DNA of 64,000 nucleotides from Nelumbo lutea (taxonomy: Eukaryota > Streptophyta > Magnoliopsida > Proteales > Nelumbonaceae), in the NCBI GenBank assembly GCA_022828595.1, contig JAKGHH010000008.1:6623728-6687727 (forward strand), written 5' to 3'. The notes under the pieces were generated by a model. The model worked only from the letters and a program-made list of their open reading frames with translations. It had not been told where the DNA came from and searched no databases. This document shows, piece by piece, positions 34,292-46,652 of the stretch (position 1 is its first letter; every line of letters begins with the position of its first letter). The position numbers and the translations under genes were made by a program.

Positions 34292-36262
34292 TTTTAAGCA
34301 GTGAAATAGAGAATTAGTAGAGATCTTTGATTCTATTATTGTTGTTGTGACATGCAGAAAACAAAGCTTCACTTATAGTCCTTAATTCCAATTTCTAAAT
34401 CTATCCAATGATTGTCAAGAACCAAAAACTAGGCTCATTTTACCTTAATATAGCTGTGGAATACATTAGTATACTGATGCAAAGAAATAATCTACTGCAA
34501 ATACTCGTGCAGCATGATCCCATTAACATGGAGAAAATGGATGATAATTTATATATGGAAAGAATCATCATAAGAAAATAACACAGACAAGCAAACCGCA
34601 GCACTCCACACTTCCAGTAAAACAGTAAGATAAACCAAACAAAATGAAATAAAAATACTTTAACCACAATTTCCCAGAGAAATTTAGCTAGTCTCTACCA
34701 GAATCAGATCAATAAAACATCAACTGAGGATGTAGAGAGCTCCAGAACCTCCAGGCAGTATCTATTGCATTCACTGATAAAGCAACATTTTGCAAATTCT
34801 GGGTATTCGTGATTTTCTGAAAGCGGTAAATTGACTGACATCACCTTATTTCCAATAGTAGCGAATTACAGTATCCGGCCCACAAACACCAAACGGCAAT
34901 GAGGTAGGTGTTAACGCAATTGAGATAGAAACTAAATCATAGTAGAAACCTTCGGTGTCATCAGAAATCCAACAATCATATTTTGAAAAATATTCCCGGG
35001 ATATCAAGCAACCCCATTATAACATCAAAAACAGGTGGGGGTGGGGGGAAGAACTGCATTAGACACTTTTTTAAGCGACAAAAGATTGTAAGTTACCAGT
35101 TATGATTGCTCTCTGCTTGGAACTCCGGTGCTCGTATTTGCCTTTCTTTATCGCCCTCCTCAAGGAACTCTAACACAGTCACGGAACAACACCCCACGAG
35201 CTAGCTGAAAAACCTAAGCTCCTTTGTACCTCTTCTGTTTTCAAAAACAGTGATCCGTGCATAGTACGGACATTATTAAAAGAAAGTTAAATCATAGAAG
35301 ATAATTGTTTTATATTTTAATTTTAAAATAATTATTAATTATTTATATTTTATATATTATTTTTAATATTTTTTATAATACAGAAAAAATAATTAATTTC
35401 AATTAGGGTTATTTATTAAATCGATAAAATTGACCTAACTCGAGTTGAATTGGTCACATTTTTGTATTTTCGATTAACTTCCGCTTAATAATTTTTTAAC
35501 CTGACCAAATTAGGATAGTTTTGGTTCCAGCATACCAAAAACCAAACTAACTTAATTCTTAATCTAATATATTAATATTTTATATTTCAAATATAATTTT
35601 TTAGTATAAGAAGAGTGGAGGGCTTTAGAGGGAAGAGGGGTGAAAAGGCTATAGATAGAGAATTCTTTGGAAGGATCTTTCGCCCTGCCAATCCTCTTTT
35701 GTCCTCATTGTGTCTGATCAGTGTGCCTTTTCAATTTGAATAGGAACCACATGAACAGACACCTCCCACTAGGCAACGAGTGTCTTAGTGTTCCAATGGT
35801 TTTCTCATTTATTAGTTGATTTTCAAATGAAATTGACACCAATCCATATTGGTTGGGTAATTTCAACCGTCCGATCATGTATTTTAACATGTAGGTGGTC
35901 TTGAAAATTGACCCAAATTGATACCAATATTTTCAATCCACCATTGGCATGACTGATTGAACCATTCAAACCGTTACTTAACATTGGTTCCGGGTCTAAT
36001 GGAAACCCATTCGATGCACGCACATTGTTAAGTGAAAGTTAAATGTATAGAGTGTTGATGTGGAACGGTCTAACCCATTCGACTTGAATGATTAAACCGG
36101 TGACCACAACTCAAATGCAAACATGGGATGGTCTTCAGGTTGGTTTTAAAACATTGTTTGATACAACTCGAGTTTGTCGGTTTTCACTAATTGTTGGTTT
36201 ATCGATCATTTTTGAGTGGCTAGCTCCCCAACCCGACTATGGGTGCAAATGGATCGAATCAA
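34292..36262. repeat. degenerate duplicate of the RWDD1 5' block
   Basis: Joins sequence matching 6164-6455 directly to sequence matching 10208-11764, so exons 2 and 3 and the LINE are missing. Carries the AT-rich upstream repeat in the same place. A stretch of about 290 bp (35610-35900) has no counterpart in the parent block. Confidence 0.85.
35098..35250 (-). pseudogene. RWDD1: RWDD1 exon 1 copy with lost start codon
   Basis: The exon 1 and leader sequence is retained, but the ATG at 10726-10728 is ATA here (plus-strand TAT at 35101-35103). The donor GTAACTTAC is still present. With exons 2-7 absent, this is a dead fragment. Confidence 0.9.
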
Positions 36263-36645
36263 GATCCGATCCAAGATCCAATCCGATACATATTTTATAT
36301 TTATAAATATATGAGTTATTTGTTTATTTATAAATATATTTTTATAAATTTGTTGTGTTATTTATTTATTTATAAAAACATGTATATATATGATGAAAAT
36401 AATTAAAAATACTTGTATTCATGTTTTTACTTTATTTAAATTAGTATATTTTATTTTTCTTTTAATGAGTTATTAATTTTAAAAGAAAACAAGTCACATT
36501 GGATCAGATCCAAAAATCCGACTTGTTGATAGGAATTGAATTCAAATCGAGTCCTATTAGATTCAATCGAATCCAACAAGAGCAGTGTCGTATTATATTC
36601 GAATATACCATGATTCGAATTCGATCTGATCCGTTTGCATTCCTA
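36241..36645. mobile_element. MITE, possibly Mutator-like, nested in E1
   Basis: Ends GGGTGCAAATGGATC and, inverted, GGAATGCAAACGGATC. Flanks CCCGACTAT (left) and CCCGACCAT (right) look like a 9-bp target-site duplication with one change, though placement is ambiguous by a few bases. Sub-terminal GATCCGAT repeats. The same insertion is truncated at 11741-11764. Confidence 0.6.
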
Positions 36646-36649
36646 AACC

Positions 36650-38000
36650 CGACCATATCAATCTAATTGGCCAAACAATCTCCAATGAATTGAACCGCTA
36701 GTGAACACCCAATTTCAGCTAAATTAATAGTCTAATCTCAAACAAATAACGACAGTTTAATCTCCAATAATTATTAAAAATTTATAGCGAAAATACACGA
36801 TTACTACAAAATATTTATAACAAAATTATAATAAATAACTAACAAAAAGCTTTAATACCTCTAAGTTATTTAATACACTTTCAATATTAAACTAATTAAT
36901 TTTGTGATTTTGATCATCTTTTAAGTAATTACATAATTTTGTTATATAACATATTTTTTGTTTCTTAAATAATGTTTAAAAGAATGATTTAGTATTAAAT
37001 TTTTATATTTAAAACATTTAAAAATTAGTTATTTATAAAATTATTTAGTTATTTTAAAATTATTTATATGTTATATTCTTATTATGAAATATTAAATCCA
37101 TCATAATTATTTTGTGTTTTGATCATTATTTTAACATAATTTTAATTTAATCTATTTTTGTTTTTGAAATAATGTATAAGGTATGATTTAGTTATTTATT
37201 TTTTTATATTTAAAGTATTTGAAAATTAGTTGTTTACAATAATTTTTTATTATTTAAATAATACCATTATTTAATTTATAAATAATAATTATTTATTAAA
37301 TCTAATATTCCATAAAATTAAAATTTATACTATTATTGCATAATTTTGTAAATATAAATTTATCATTAATTCAAATATTATGAAATCTATTATAATTGTT
37401 TTTCTACTTGTTTTTTTTAATTTATTATATAATTTTGTTATTTTAATTATTTAAATACTATATAAAATGCTTATTTTTGCTATTTAAATTTTATTTTTTT
37501 AAGTTATTATGTAATATTAAATATTTAGTTATTGAAATATTTAAATAATATTTTATTTTTAAATTTAAATTCTTGTTATTTGAATAAAATTTTAATAATT
37601 TTTTATTTATACTTTTAAATATTATTTCTTTATTAAATTGAATAATCCATAAATTATAATTTATATTGTTATTACATAAATTCATTATAAGTTTCATAAA
37701 AATAACAAAATTTTAATAATATGAATATTATTAAATCTATTGTAAATATTTTTATGTTTTTAATAAATATTTTAAAGTCGTTACATCATTTCTTTATAAT
37801 AATTAATAAGTGTTAAGTTTTTTAATTGAAACTTATATAGATGAAAAGTAGGGGGAGAGTATAAATAGGAATTGGAGATAATTTAAGAGATGAAGATGAA
37901 TTATATATAGTTAGAGATAATTTAGGAGAAGGAGAGGAAAAAGGAAAATAAATTATAGTTTCCTAATAAAAATGAGAGGAAAATGGGAGATAAGCCATAC
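36650..38000. other. very AT-rich body of E1
   Basis: Long runs of A/T with hardly any G or C. Small open frames here are compositional only. No genes. Confidence 0.7.
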
Positions 38001-38136
38001 TAGGTGGCGACTCCATAGGCTTCTAGAGGGAAACTTCTACCCCTCTAGGATTGCTCAATTGGGGTAATATAGCACAAAGAAGCCATCTAACGTGGCATAG
38101 CATTACTTTATAGTATATATAGAGAGAGAAAGAGAA

Positions 38137-41100
38137 CCCGTGTGATGCACGGGATTTGTTAAGAAAAACGAGGTAAATAATAAAAAATGGCATATACTAA
38201 AATACTTCTCATAGTTTCATGAATTTACTAAAATCTACCTTATAGTTAGCATTTTACTAAAATACCACTTATAATTTGCAATGGATTAAATTAATCTTCA
38301 ATTAGATGGTAGTGGAAAATGATAGTATTGACCCTAATGTTCAATTAAATAAATTTAATAAAAAAATAAAAATATAAATAAAAATACCATTTTTGCCCTT
38401 AAATAAGACACGGGCAACCACCCTATTTGGTTAATTTTGTTTTTTATATAAAAAAGTGTTATGGCTGTTTTTGGAATAAAAAATCATGGACCTAATGGCA
38501 AAACAAACACTCCTTAATGAAATGTTGATTAAGTAAATAAGTTGTAAAATATATGGGATGTTTTAGTAAAATGAAAACTATAAGATAAATTTAGTAAATA
38601 TGTAAAACTATAAGGTGTGTAGGAATGACAACGAGGCGGGGATCATATTCCACATCCCCGACCCCGATTATAAAATTAACCCCATCTCTTATCCCCAATG
38701 GGGAAGGGTTACCCACGAGGACCTGATTCCCAAAATGTTTTTAGATAATAGTAATTTTTAAAATAAATCAAAAATTTAAATTATAAATAATGTTTTAAAT
38801 ATGTTTTGATATACATATAATATAAATAATATAATTGTATATTTAATATAAATAACATTTGATATATATATATAATCGGGGTCAGGGTGGGGCAGGGACC
38901 TCAATCCCCATCCCCGACCTCGATCAAGGATTCCTATTAATACCCGTTCCCACCCCCGCCCTACCAAAACAATCCCCATCCATAGCTTCATCGGGTCAGG
39001 GAAGTTAGGTCCCCGTCGGGGATGGGGAAAATTGTCATCCCTAAAAGTGTGTTATATTAAATGACCCTAATAGAAACACATAAGAGTATACAATTATTTT
39101 ATATTTTCAACTTTTTAAATAATTAATAATTGTTCATATTTTATATACTACTTTTAATAAAAATTTTATAATACAAAAGTAACAATAATTAATTTAAGTC
39201 AGGTTTATTTATCAAACTGATGAAACCGACCAACCCGATTAACTCGACCCGAGTTTGTCGGTTTTCTAGTATTTTAGGTTGGCTTTGGTTAAAAAATTTC
39301 ACAATTCGATAAAGTTGGATTGGTTTTACTTTGGCCATTTGTAAACCAACCAAAATCGAATGACCTAATCATGGAAATATATTAATATTTTATATTTTTA
39401 ATATGAAAAAGTGGGGGTTTTCCCATATTTCTTAGTCTAAAATGTTTTATATCATAAATCTAATTTCTAAAATTATTATTTAATAATTGCACTATAAATT
39501 TTAAAACTAAATTAAAATTTTAAGTTTAAATCTTTTGAATAGACTGACCAAACAAAAAAATTAGCCCAAACTGATACAATTTGAGTGGGTCAATTTTTAC
39601 AAAAGGTTAGTCGGTTTCAGTTGATCGACTCCCTAACCTGACCATGTCAATTTGGTTAGCCAAATAGGCTATGACCGAACAGAACCAACTCATGAACACA
39701 TAATTTCAGTTAAATTAATAGTCTTATATCTGATAAATAACAATAGTTTAATCTCCAATAATTATTGAAAATCCATAGCAAAAACACACAATTATTTAAA
39801 ATATATTGATAATAAAAAATACAATAATTACATAAATTACAAAAACACGATAAGTACTAAAAATATATTCACTTAGTTAATAAATAGTATAATCTCAAAC
39901 AATAGTTTAATCTCTACTAAACATTATTCAATAACTTACAACAAAAATACAATAAATACACTAAGTACAAGAAAATAAATTTAAAATTTTCAATAATAAT
40001 AATTTAATCTCCAATAATTATAGAAAGTTTTCTATTAAATAACAAAACAAAATAAATGTATACATAATAATTGGAAATACACTTATCACAAAAGACAATA
40101 AATATTAATTTTAGTATATATAATTATATAATAAATACAGATTAAGAGTTTAAAATTATTATTAATAAACATTATTTTTTGAAAGGTATTTCTTGAATTA
40201 TTACTTGATATAAGTGAAGTTAATTATTTACAATATTATGTAAAAATATTATATTATTATTAATTTCAATTTTATTTTATAATTATTTTTCTACTTTTTA
40301 GATTTTCTATTTAAAATATATAGTTATTTAAATACTTAAATGATATTTTAAATTTTAAAATATTAATTATTTATTGAATTTAATTATCCATAAAATCATA
40401 GTTTATACTATTATTACATAATTTCATTATTAATTTTGTAATATATTAAATTATTATTAATTTAAATATTATGTTATTATTAATTTTCTACTTTGAAGAA
40501 AATTTTTAAATTTATTACATAGTTTCATTATTTTAACTATTTAAAATATAGTTATGATAAGTATTTAGTTATTTAAATATTTAAATAATCTATAAAATAT
40601 TTAAAATTTGTTGTTATTTGAATTTTATTTATTCAAAGCTATTACATATTATTACATATTTAAAAAGCATTTACATTTATAATCAATGAAAACATAATTT
40701 AAATTGTTAGTACATAATTTCGTGATATATTTAATAAAAATATAAAATTATTTTTTGTGCTTTTAATAAATCTTTTAAAGTTATTTTATAATTTTCTTAG
40801 AATATTTAAATAATTTTAAAAAATTTTAATCAAAACTTTCTTTAGATATATATAGATAAAAAGTAGTGGAGAGGATAACTATGAATTAGAGATAACTTAG
40901 AAAGATAAATAGGAATTAGAGATAATTTTGGACAAAGTGGGGGATAGTGAGGGAGTTAGTTTAGGAATAATTTTAGGAAAAGAGATTATTTAGATTATTG
41001 GGAAAGTGCATCTCATTGGTTGTTTCAACAATGACAGGAAATTAAAAAAATCAAAAACTTAAAAAATGAGAAAATAGATAAATAGCTTCTCTCAAAGGAG

Positions 41101-41150
41101 AGCCATGCTGACATGGTAGGACCAGTTTTAATATATATAATATATAGATA
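38137..41150 (-). mobile_element. AT-rich Helitron-like element E2
   Basis: Left end hairpin CCCGTG-N5-CACGGG (38137-38153) followed by GATTTGTTAAG. The right end on the minus strand is CTCTTATCTATATATTATATATATTAAAAC-like (given here as a description of 41115-41150) followed by CCATGTCAGCATGGC. The interior repeats E1 motifs, such as GTAGGGGGAGAG/GTAGTGGAGAGG and TTGGAGATAATTT. Nested MITE at 38620. Same orientation as E1. Confidence 0.45.
38620..39043. mobile_element. G/C-ended MITE nested in E2
   Basis: Ends AGGAATGACAACGAGGCGGGG and inverted TAGGGATGACAATTTTCCCC. Multiple CCCCGACCCCGA and CCCATCCCCGACC segments form long internal inverted repeats around an AT-rich core. No clear target-site duplication. 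Confidence 0.7.
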
Positions 41151-42098
41151 AGAGTTTTGGATCAGAATTAAAAAAAAAAAAACTATAAATACAAGTCATA
41201 TACATGTGTTCTAGTTGGGTGAACCGTACACGTGTTCCCCCCCTCCCTTTTAAGGAAAAATGTTGATCGGATCCTTCATTTTCCTGGGCTTTTCTTTTGA
41301 GCCAAACACATTTAGAACTCACATAAGGGGGGTTTGCTATTAAGGTCCTATTTGTTTTTTCGAAAGTTACTTATCTCGGTAAATGCATTTATTCAAATAA
41401 GACCCTGTCGTTTACTAGTAAACAAAAGATGACAAGTTGGTCATATGGTATCTCCTTCCTCTTGACCAACTTTAGGTGTTCTTTTTGCAATATGTACTGG
41501 GTCCCATGGCAAAATCAACTTTTCTTACATGGGTAAGACTTATCCATCTCCCAAATGGGTAAGTAATTTTTTCACGTAGGATGAATGTTTGTAAAATACA
41601 ATGGGATAATTTTGTCCATTTTAACTTTGGCTTTTTATGCGTAAAAAGAACATAAGTAAATGAATTTACCTAGGTATGTGCTATAGAGTAATCATTTACT
41701 TTGGTAAGTTCCCTTACTGGAATAAATGCATTTACCCATGTTATTTAATATCCTAAGTAAATAAGATGATGACCATTTTAACCATGAAAGGTTATTATTA
41801 AAAAGGGTAGTTTTAGCTCATCTAAGTGTTGCCAACTTTCCCCTCATGTGGGAAAATTATTTGTCCACTTAGAAGATGGGTATCACTCACAAAAAACTAA
41901 ATAAGCCATGAGGGTGTAGATGTTTAGTTGAACCAGCCACTAGCAATAAAGAAAAAATGCCACAAAAAAAAAAAAAAACAAAAACACTTTGAAAGAGTCC
42001 AAACATTATTTGGCTTTCCATTTCATTCAAACTCACCTCTCATTCGGACCTTGGCCATTGTTTAGACTGCCAACGAAATCCTTGAGCAAATGATGTTT
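41151..42098. other. intergenic, nothing recognised
   Basis: AT-rich sequence with homopolymer A runs (41169-41181, 41966-41980) and a few repeated words (AAATGCATTTA). No gene, no clear element. Confidence 0.5.
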
Positions 42099-43099
42099 TG
42101 TCACGGGGATAGTTCTACAGCGGAAGAAACCCGTGTGGTGTCCAGGCCAAGGTAGGCTAGGACAAGCCTTTATGGGCTTAGAGGCTAGGAGTTGCCCGAT
42201 GAGATGGCTCCACCAAAGTCAGTAGCACTGGATCATGACCTCAAGTCCAATGGTTGGGGCACTCTGCTGGCTTAAACCGGTCCATGGGAGGCACCGCTTA
42301 CGTGCTAAAGGGGGACGACCATAATGCAAGGCGACCATGCGCCGATGAGGTGACTTGGCACCGATGTGAAGGGTCTCCTGTATGCCGATGATGACAGACA
42401 CCTATGTGCCATGATGATAGGCAACCGCTTGGGCCGGAACACACCCATGCACTAGGGGCAACGGGATAGCTCAATCAGCTTGGGCAAGGGGCTGGCAAGG
42501 TAAAGGGTCATGCTTGAGCTAGGCCCGCATGCCAAGCCTCCCTTAAGTATCAGCAACGCAGTGCTAGTCCAACACTATCCCCATGAGCATGTGTGCGCCC
42601 ATGAGGAACCCTGGTAGCCATGATAGCCATTAACCAGGGCCACCCCGCAAGGGATGAAGGTTTAGGAGTGCCAAGGTTAGGCACCCAAGGAGGTCGACCA
42701 CTCCTCCTCAAAGAGTACGTTAAGCTTTTGGTGGTCTGTCTGAAGATAACATCAATTCTCCCAAAAATCTTACATGCAAAAATGACAGTGATGTCCCTAA
42801 GGTAAGCTTGCCAAGCGTAGGCAAGGCTAAGCCTGTGTCAGACCGTAACAGGCTCCCCCACTCAATTCATTGTCGTCCTCAACAATGACTCTTCACGTGA
42901 ATGGGCGTTTGTGTATTGCGCCATCCACTTCACTACCAGTTCCAGGGCTCGTCTGGCTAGCCTGGGTCTTGCATATGTTGGTGTCCATTATGGGGGCGGA
43001 ACCATTTCACCATGCCGGCCTGCCTGGACTTCACCCCCTAGTGTTGAGGTTACTCAAACCGCGCAATGGCTATGCCATTGAACTGTGAAAGTAGGGCCC

Positions 43100-43600
43100 T
43101 CGAAGAAATGTGTGTGGTACAATTGGCTGATAGATCCATTAGACATCCTAGGGGGATCATAGAAGATGTGTTAGTTAAAGTTGACAAATTCATTTTTTCA
43201 GTTGATTTCATTGTGTTAGACATGCAAGAAGATGTGGAGGTCCCGCTTATCCTAGGGAGACCTTTCCTGGCTACCGGGAAAGCAATGATTGATGTCCAAC
43301 AAGGACAACTCAGCATTAGGATACAAGATGAGGAGATAATTTTTAAAATGTCTAATGCTATGAAACATGCACTCTCTAGTGATGATTCTTTTTATGATTG
43401 ATGCCATTGAATTGACAATTGATGAATGCTTCCAGGCAAGTAGAATAACTGATCCTCTTGATCTCTGCCTCCAGCAGGGAGAACTTGAAGAAGGAGAAAA
43501 TGAAAAAATAAACCTCATGATAGCAAACCTGAACGATAAGCCTCAATTCAAGGGAAAGGGGTTTCTTAAATTAGAGAACTTAGGCAAATTGCCTCATTTA
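43100..43600 (+). pseudogene. gypsy protease fragment, antisense to its host element
   Basis: Reads VVQLADRSIRHPRGIIEDVL, then VDFIVLDMQEDVEVPLILGR and PFLATGKAMIDVQQGQL, the C-terminal half of a Ty3/gypsy aspartic protease (family pattern LADRSIKxPxGxxEDVLVKV...PLILGRPFLATG). The catalytic D-S/T-G half is missing. The frame shifts near 43400 into ELTIDECFQASRITDPLDLC and runs to about 43600, where the strand of the homology flips. Confidence 0.85.
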
Positions 43601-43604
43601 ATTT

Positions 43605-43985
43605 TCTATAGTCAATACACACACGCCATCCGGTAACGGTTCTAGTAGGGATGAGTTCATTTTTCTCATTTGGAACAACAGTCGTACCCCCTTTCTTGGG
43701 CACAACTTGCACAGGGCTTACCCAAGAACTATCAGAAATAGGATAAATGATCCCAGCATCTAACAACTTAATTATTTCAGCCTTTACCACTTCTTTCATG
43801 TTGGGGTTCAGGCGCCATTGGGGTTGAATGGAAGGCTTGCTGTCCTCTTCCATCAAAATTCTGTGAGTGCAGATTGATGGATTAATGCCTTTGATATCTT
43901 CTACCTTCCAAGCTATAGCATTTTTGTGTTCCGCAGCACTCTTAATAATTTTTCTCTTTGTAAGGGATTCAGCGCTGCGGAAATT
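43605..43985 (-). pseudogene. gypsy reverse transcriptase N-terminal fragment
   Basis: On the minus strand from 43985: KIIKSAAEHKNAIAWKVEDI, then GINPSICTHRILMEEDSKPS, QWRLNPNMKEVVKAEIIKLL, SWVSPVQVVPKKGG and GWRVCIDYRKLN. This is the linker and fingers of gypsy reverse transcriptase; it stops before the catalytic YxDD region. Same strand as the host element, opposite to the protease fragment it abuts. Confidence 0.88.
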
Positions 43986-43989
43986 ATCA

Positions 43990-44605
43990 CGGGGAGATCT
44001 GATGGTTCCTCAAGGAAAGCATACTCCAAATGGGATGGTAATTGCTTCAGTTCAAGGGTGGGGCTCAAACCTAGCCATGGCTTATGCTCTCTTGGCCCTC
44101 GAAACTATGCTTTGCCTCACCGACTCGAGCTACCCCTTCACTCCGAGGGGGCCCCTTTGTTGCTGCCTCAAGGAGACATGACCGCTTTTCTGTGCGAGTG
44201 GTGGCAACTTTTACCCATGATGTTGTCGAACATTCACTCTCCTTGTGATGAGCTTCTGCTGCTGCAAGTGATCCACCTGAAAACTGAGCTTGTCCACTTG
44301 ATACTTTGCTAGTGTAGGGCCGCCATGCTCCAACGGATAATGTACCCACATACCTAACAAGGCTCACGCGTCTGCCCCCACATGAGGACAACAACCAATG
44401 CGTCTGCCCTTGCAAGGGAAGCTGTTTTAGGGTCATTGGAATGGGGACATGAACAATGAAATGGCCTCTTGCCAGGCCTAATCTGAAATCTGCTTGATCC
44501 TGGATGGAAGTGCCTAGGGACCGCACCCCCACAATGTGCTGCTTGTCATGATGACCGCTTCAACTGGCTCTAGGCTAATATACTTGACACCAACTACGGC
44601 TGCAA
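43990..44605. other. remaining interior of the mosaic LTR element
   Basis: GC-richer than its surroundings. The open stretches here (for example 44071-44532 minus, 153 codons) match nothing I recognise and may be untranslated leader of the element, since they lie next to its primer site. Confidence 0.4.
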
Positions 44606-45573
44606 TTGGCTAGCTTACTCTGATACCAACTGTCACGGGGATAGTTCTACAGCAAAAGAAACCCGTGCGATGTCCATGCCAAGGTAGGTCAGGACAAGCC
44701 TTTATGCGCTTAGAGGCTAGGAGTTGCTCGATGAGATGGCTCCACCAAAGTCAGTACCACTGGATCATGATCTCAAGTCCAATGGCCGGGGCACTCTGTT
44801 GGCTCAGACCGGTCCATGGGAGGTGCACTTACGTGTTAAAGGGGAACGACCATAATGCAAGGCGACCATGCGCCGATGAGGTGACTTGGCACCGATGTGA
44901 AGGGTCTCCTTTATGCTGATGATGACAAGCACTTGTGTGCCATGATAATAGGCAACCGCTTTGGCCGGAACACACCCGTGCACTAGGGGCGATGGGATAG
45001 CTCAATCAGCTTGGGCAAGGGGCTCGCAAGGTAAAGGGTCATGCTTGAGCCTGGCCTGCATGCCAAGCATCCCTTGAGTATCGACAGTGCAGTGCCGGTC
45101 CAACATTGTCCCCATGAGCATGTGTGTGCCCATGAGGAACCCTGGTAGCCATGATAGCCATTAACCAGGGCCGCCCCTCAAGGGATGAAGGTCTAGGAGT
45201 GCCAAAGTTAGGCACCCAAGGAGGTCGACCACCCCTCCTCAAAGAGTATGTTAAGCTTTTGGTGGTCTGTCTGAAGATAACATCAATTCTCCCAAAAATC
45301 TTACAGGTGAAAATGATGATGATGTCCCTAAGGTAAGGTTGCCAAGCGTAGGCAAGGCTAAGCCAGTGTTAGACCGTAACAGTTTGGCGACAAAGAATCA
45401 ATCGATGACCTTTTTTGGGGTATTTAATTGATGACTAATTGAAGCTAAAATGAATGAGATGATGTATATGCCTCTTGCTAAAGGGTTTGCACTCCCTTTT
45501 AAAACCTCAGCCTTTTGGAGGAAAAAAAAAACTAGGATTGTTTGGGAGCTTATTGTGCATGGTGCATTACCAT

Positions 45574-46011
45574 TAGACCTGTTCATGGGCCGGGTAGCCC
45601 GATGGTCCGGCCCGCACCCCGGTCAGGCTTGGTCATGTAATTAGGCCCGCGGGCCTGACCTTGAGCCCAACACAGTAAGCCCAACTGTGTTTCGGGCTGG
45701 GCTCGGCCCGACTCAGCATTATATATTTTATAAAATATATAATATGTATTTTATATATTATATAAAATATATAAATAATATAATATTTATTAAAAAAAAT
45801 ATATATTTTTTATTCTTTTCTTTATAATCTCTCTCTCTCTCTCTTCAGCTGCTTCAGTAGTAGTAATAGTAACAATATGGGCTAAATTTCGGGCTCGGGC
45901 CCAGGCCCGGGCTTCGGGCTTTTTATGAGGACTAGGCTCTGACTCATGCCTTAAAAAAATCTGTTAATACAGAGTGAAAGCCTGGCCCGGCCCGGCCCAT
46001 GAACATGTCTA
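45574..46011. mobile_element. hAT-type MITE with perfect 8-bp TSD
   Basis: Ends TAGACCTGTTCATGGGCCGG and inverted TAGACATGTTCATGGGCCGG; flanked by ATTACCAT at 45566-45573 and 46012-46019. Interior has GGCCCGGGC-rich shoulders around an AT-rich core, and a (CT)n run at 45828-45844. Confidence 0.92.
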
Positions 46012-46202
46012 ATTACCATGGATGTTGGGTAAAGGTGTATTAGTTGCAAGTGATATTCTTTTGGCCAAGGTTTTAAAAGAATAAAGATAGAGGTGAGGCG
46101 AGTTGGTCTCACGTGGTTTGATGCGTAAGCCTTAAATTATAAATAAATAAATATATATATATATATTATTTTTTTATTTTTGTGTCTATATATAGATAGT
46201 TA

Positions 46203-46222
46203 GATGGATGGATGGATGGATG
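46203..46222. repeat. (GATG)n microsatellite
   Basis: About five GATG units following an (AT)n run at 46150-46167. Confidence 0.85.
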
Positions 46223-46652
46223 CACAATTTATTTCATTTTATAGCCAACTTACATGTTTTATTTTATAATTATACATCTAATTATCTAAGTTAGTTAATA
46301 TATGCAAACATACTAAAATTATTTGTAATATTTTATACATCTGGGGTGCAATTTATTTATTTTATAGAAATTCTTATATTTATATTCATTTTTGTATTAA
46401 AATTAATCATATGTTTATGGTAATATATTACATAAATAAAATTATCTTTTATTTAATTTGTATATTATATATTTATATTTATTGTAGATATTTTTCAATG
46501 CAATCTAATTTATAAGTGATAAAGAATTAAAGTTAATAAAAGATGTTTGTTTGTACAAGGGTATTTTCGTTCATTGTAATTAGATTCGGGGAAAGAAACT
46601 CTATTCTAACATATACATTTAGTAAGTGAAAAATAAATGACATGTTTTGTTT

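Larger units (their letters stand above)
35254..38130 (-). mobile_element. AT-rich Helitron-like element E1
   Basis: Left end has the hairpin TCCGT-N7-ACGGA (35254-35270). The right end, read on the minus strand, is TCTCTCTATATATACTATAA followed shortly by GCCACGTTAGATGGC. The interior is very AT-rich and non-coding. The layout and right-end motifs are shared with E2, which starts seven bases away. A TC-rich start, AT-rich body and subterminal 3' hairpin are Helitron traits, but a CTRR end was not seen. Contains one nested MITE. No transposase or helicase found. Confidence 0.45.
42099..45381 (-). mobile_element. small LTR retrotransposon with mosaic gypsy interior
   Basis: Two direct repeats, 42099-42850 and 44631-45381, begin TGTCACGGGG and end GACCGTAACA on the plus strand and are flanked by GTTT (42095-42098, 45382-45385). 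The primer site lies at the right: plus-strand CTCTGATACCAAC at 44618-44630 is the complement of GTTGGTATCAGAG. A polypurine tract (minus GAGTGGGGGAGCC, 42851-42863) lies at the left. The element therefore reads on the minus strand. The 1.78 kb interior has no complete gag or pol. It carries a protease fragment on the plus strand and a reverse transcriptase fragment on the minus strand. Confidence 0.88.

Noticed and set aside
37491..37697. Asn/Lys/Ile-rich minus-strand ORF
   Set aside because: Produced by extremely AT-rich DNA inside the Helitron-like element.
37980..38020. TGGCGACTCC motif, considered as a second Ogre-like primer site
   Set aside because: Sits inside the AT-rich element with no LTR upstream; a ten-base match alone is not evidence.
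42620..42805. 61-codon ORF repeated at 45151-45336
   Set aside because: Present twice only because it lies in the two LTRs of one element.
44071..44532. 153-codon minus-strand ORF next to the primer site of the LTR element
   Set aside because: Lies where an untranslated leader is expected and matches no gag motif (no zinc knuckle, no capsid pattern).
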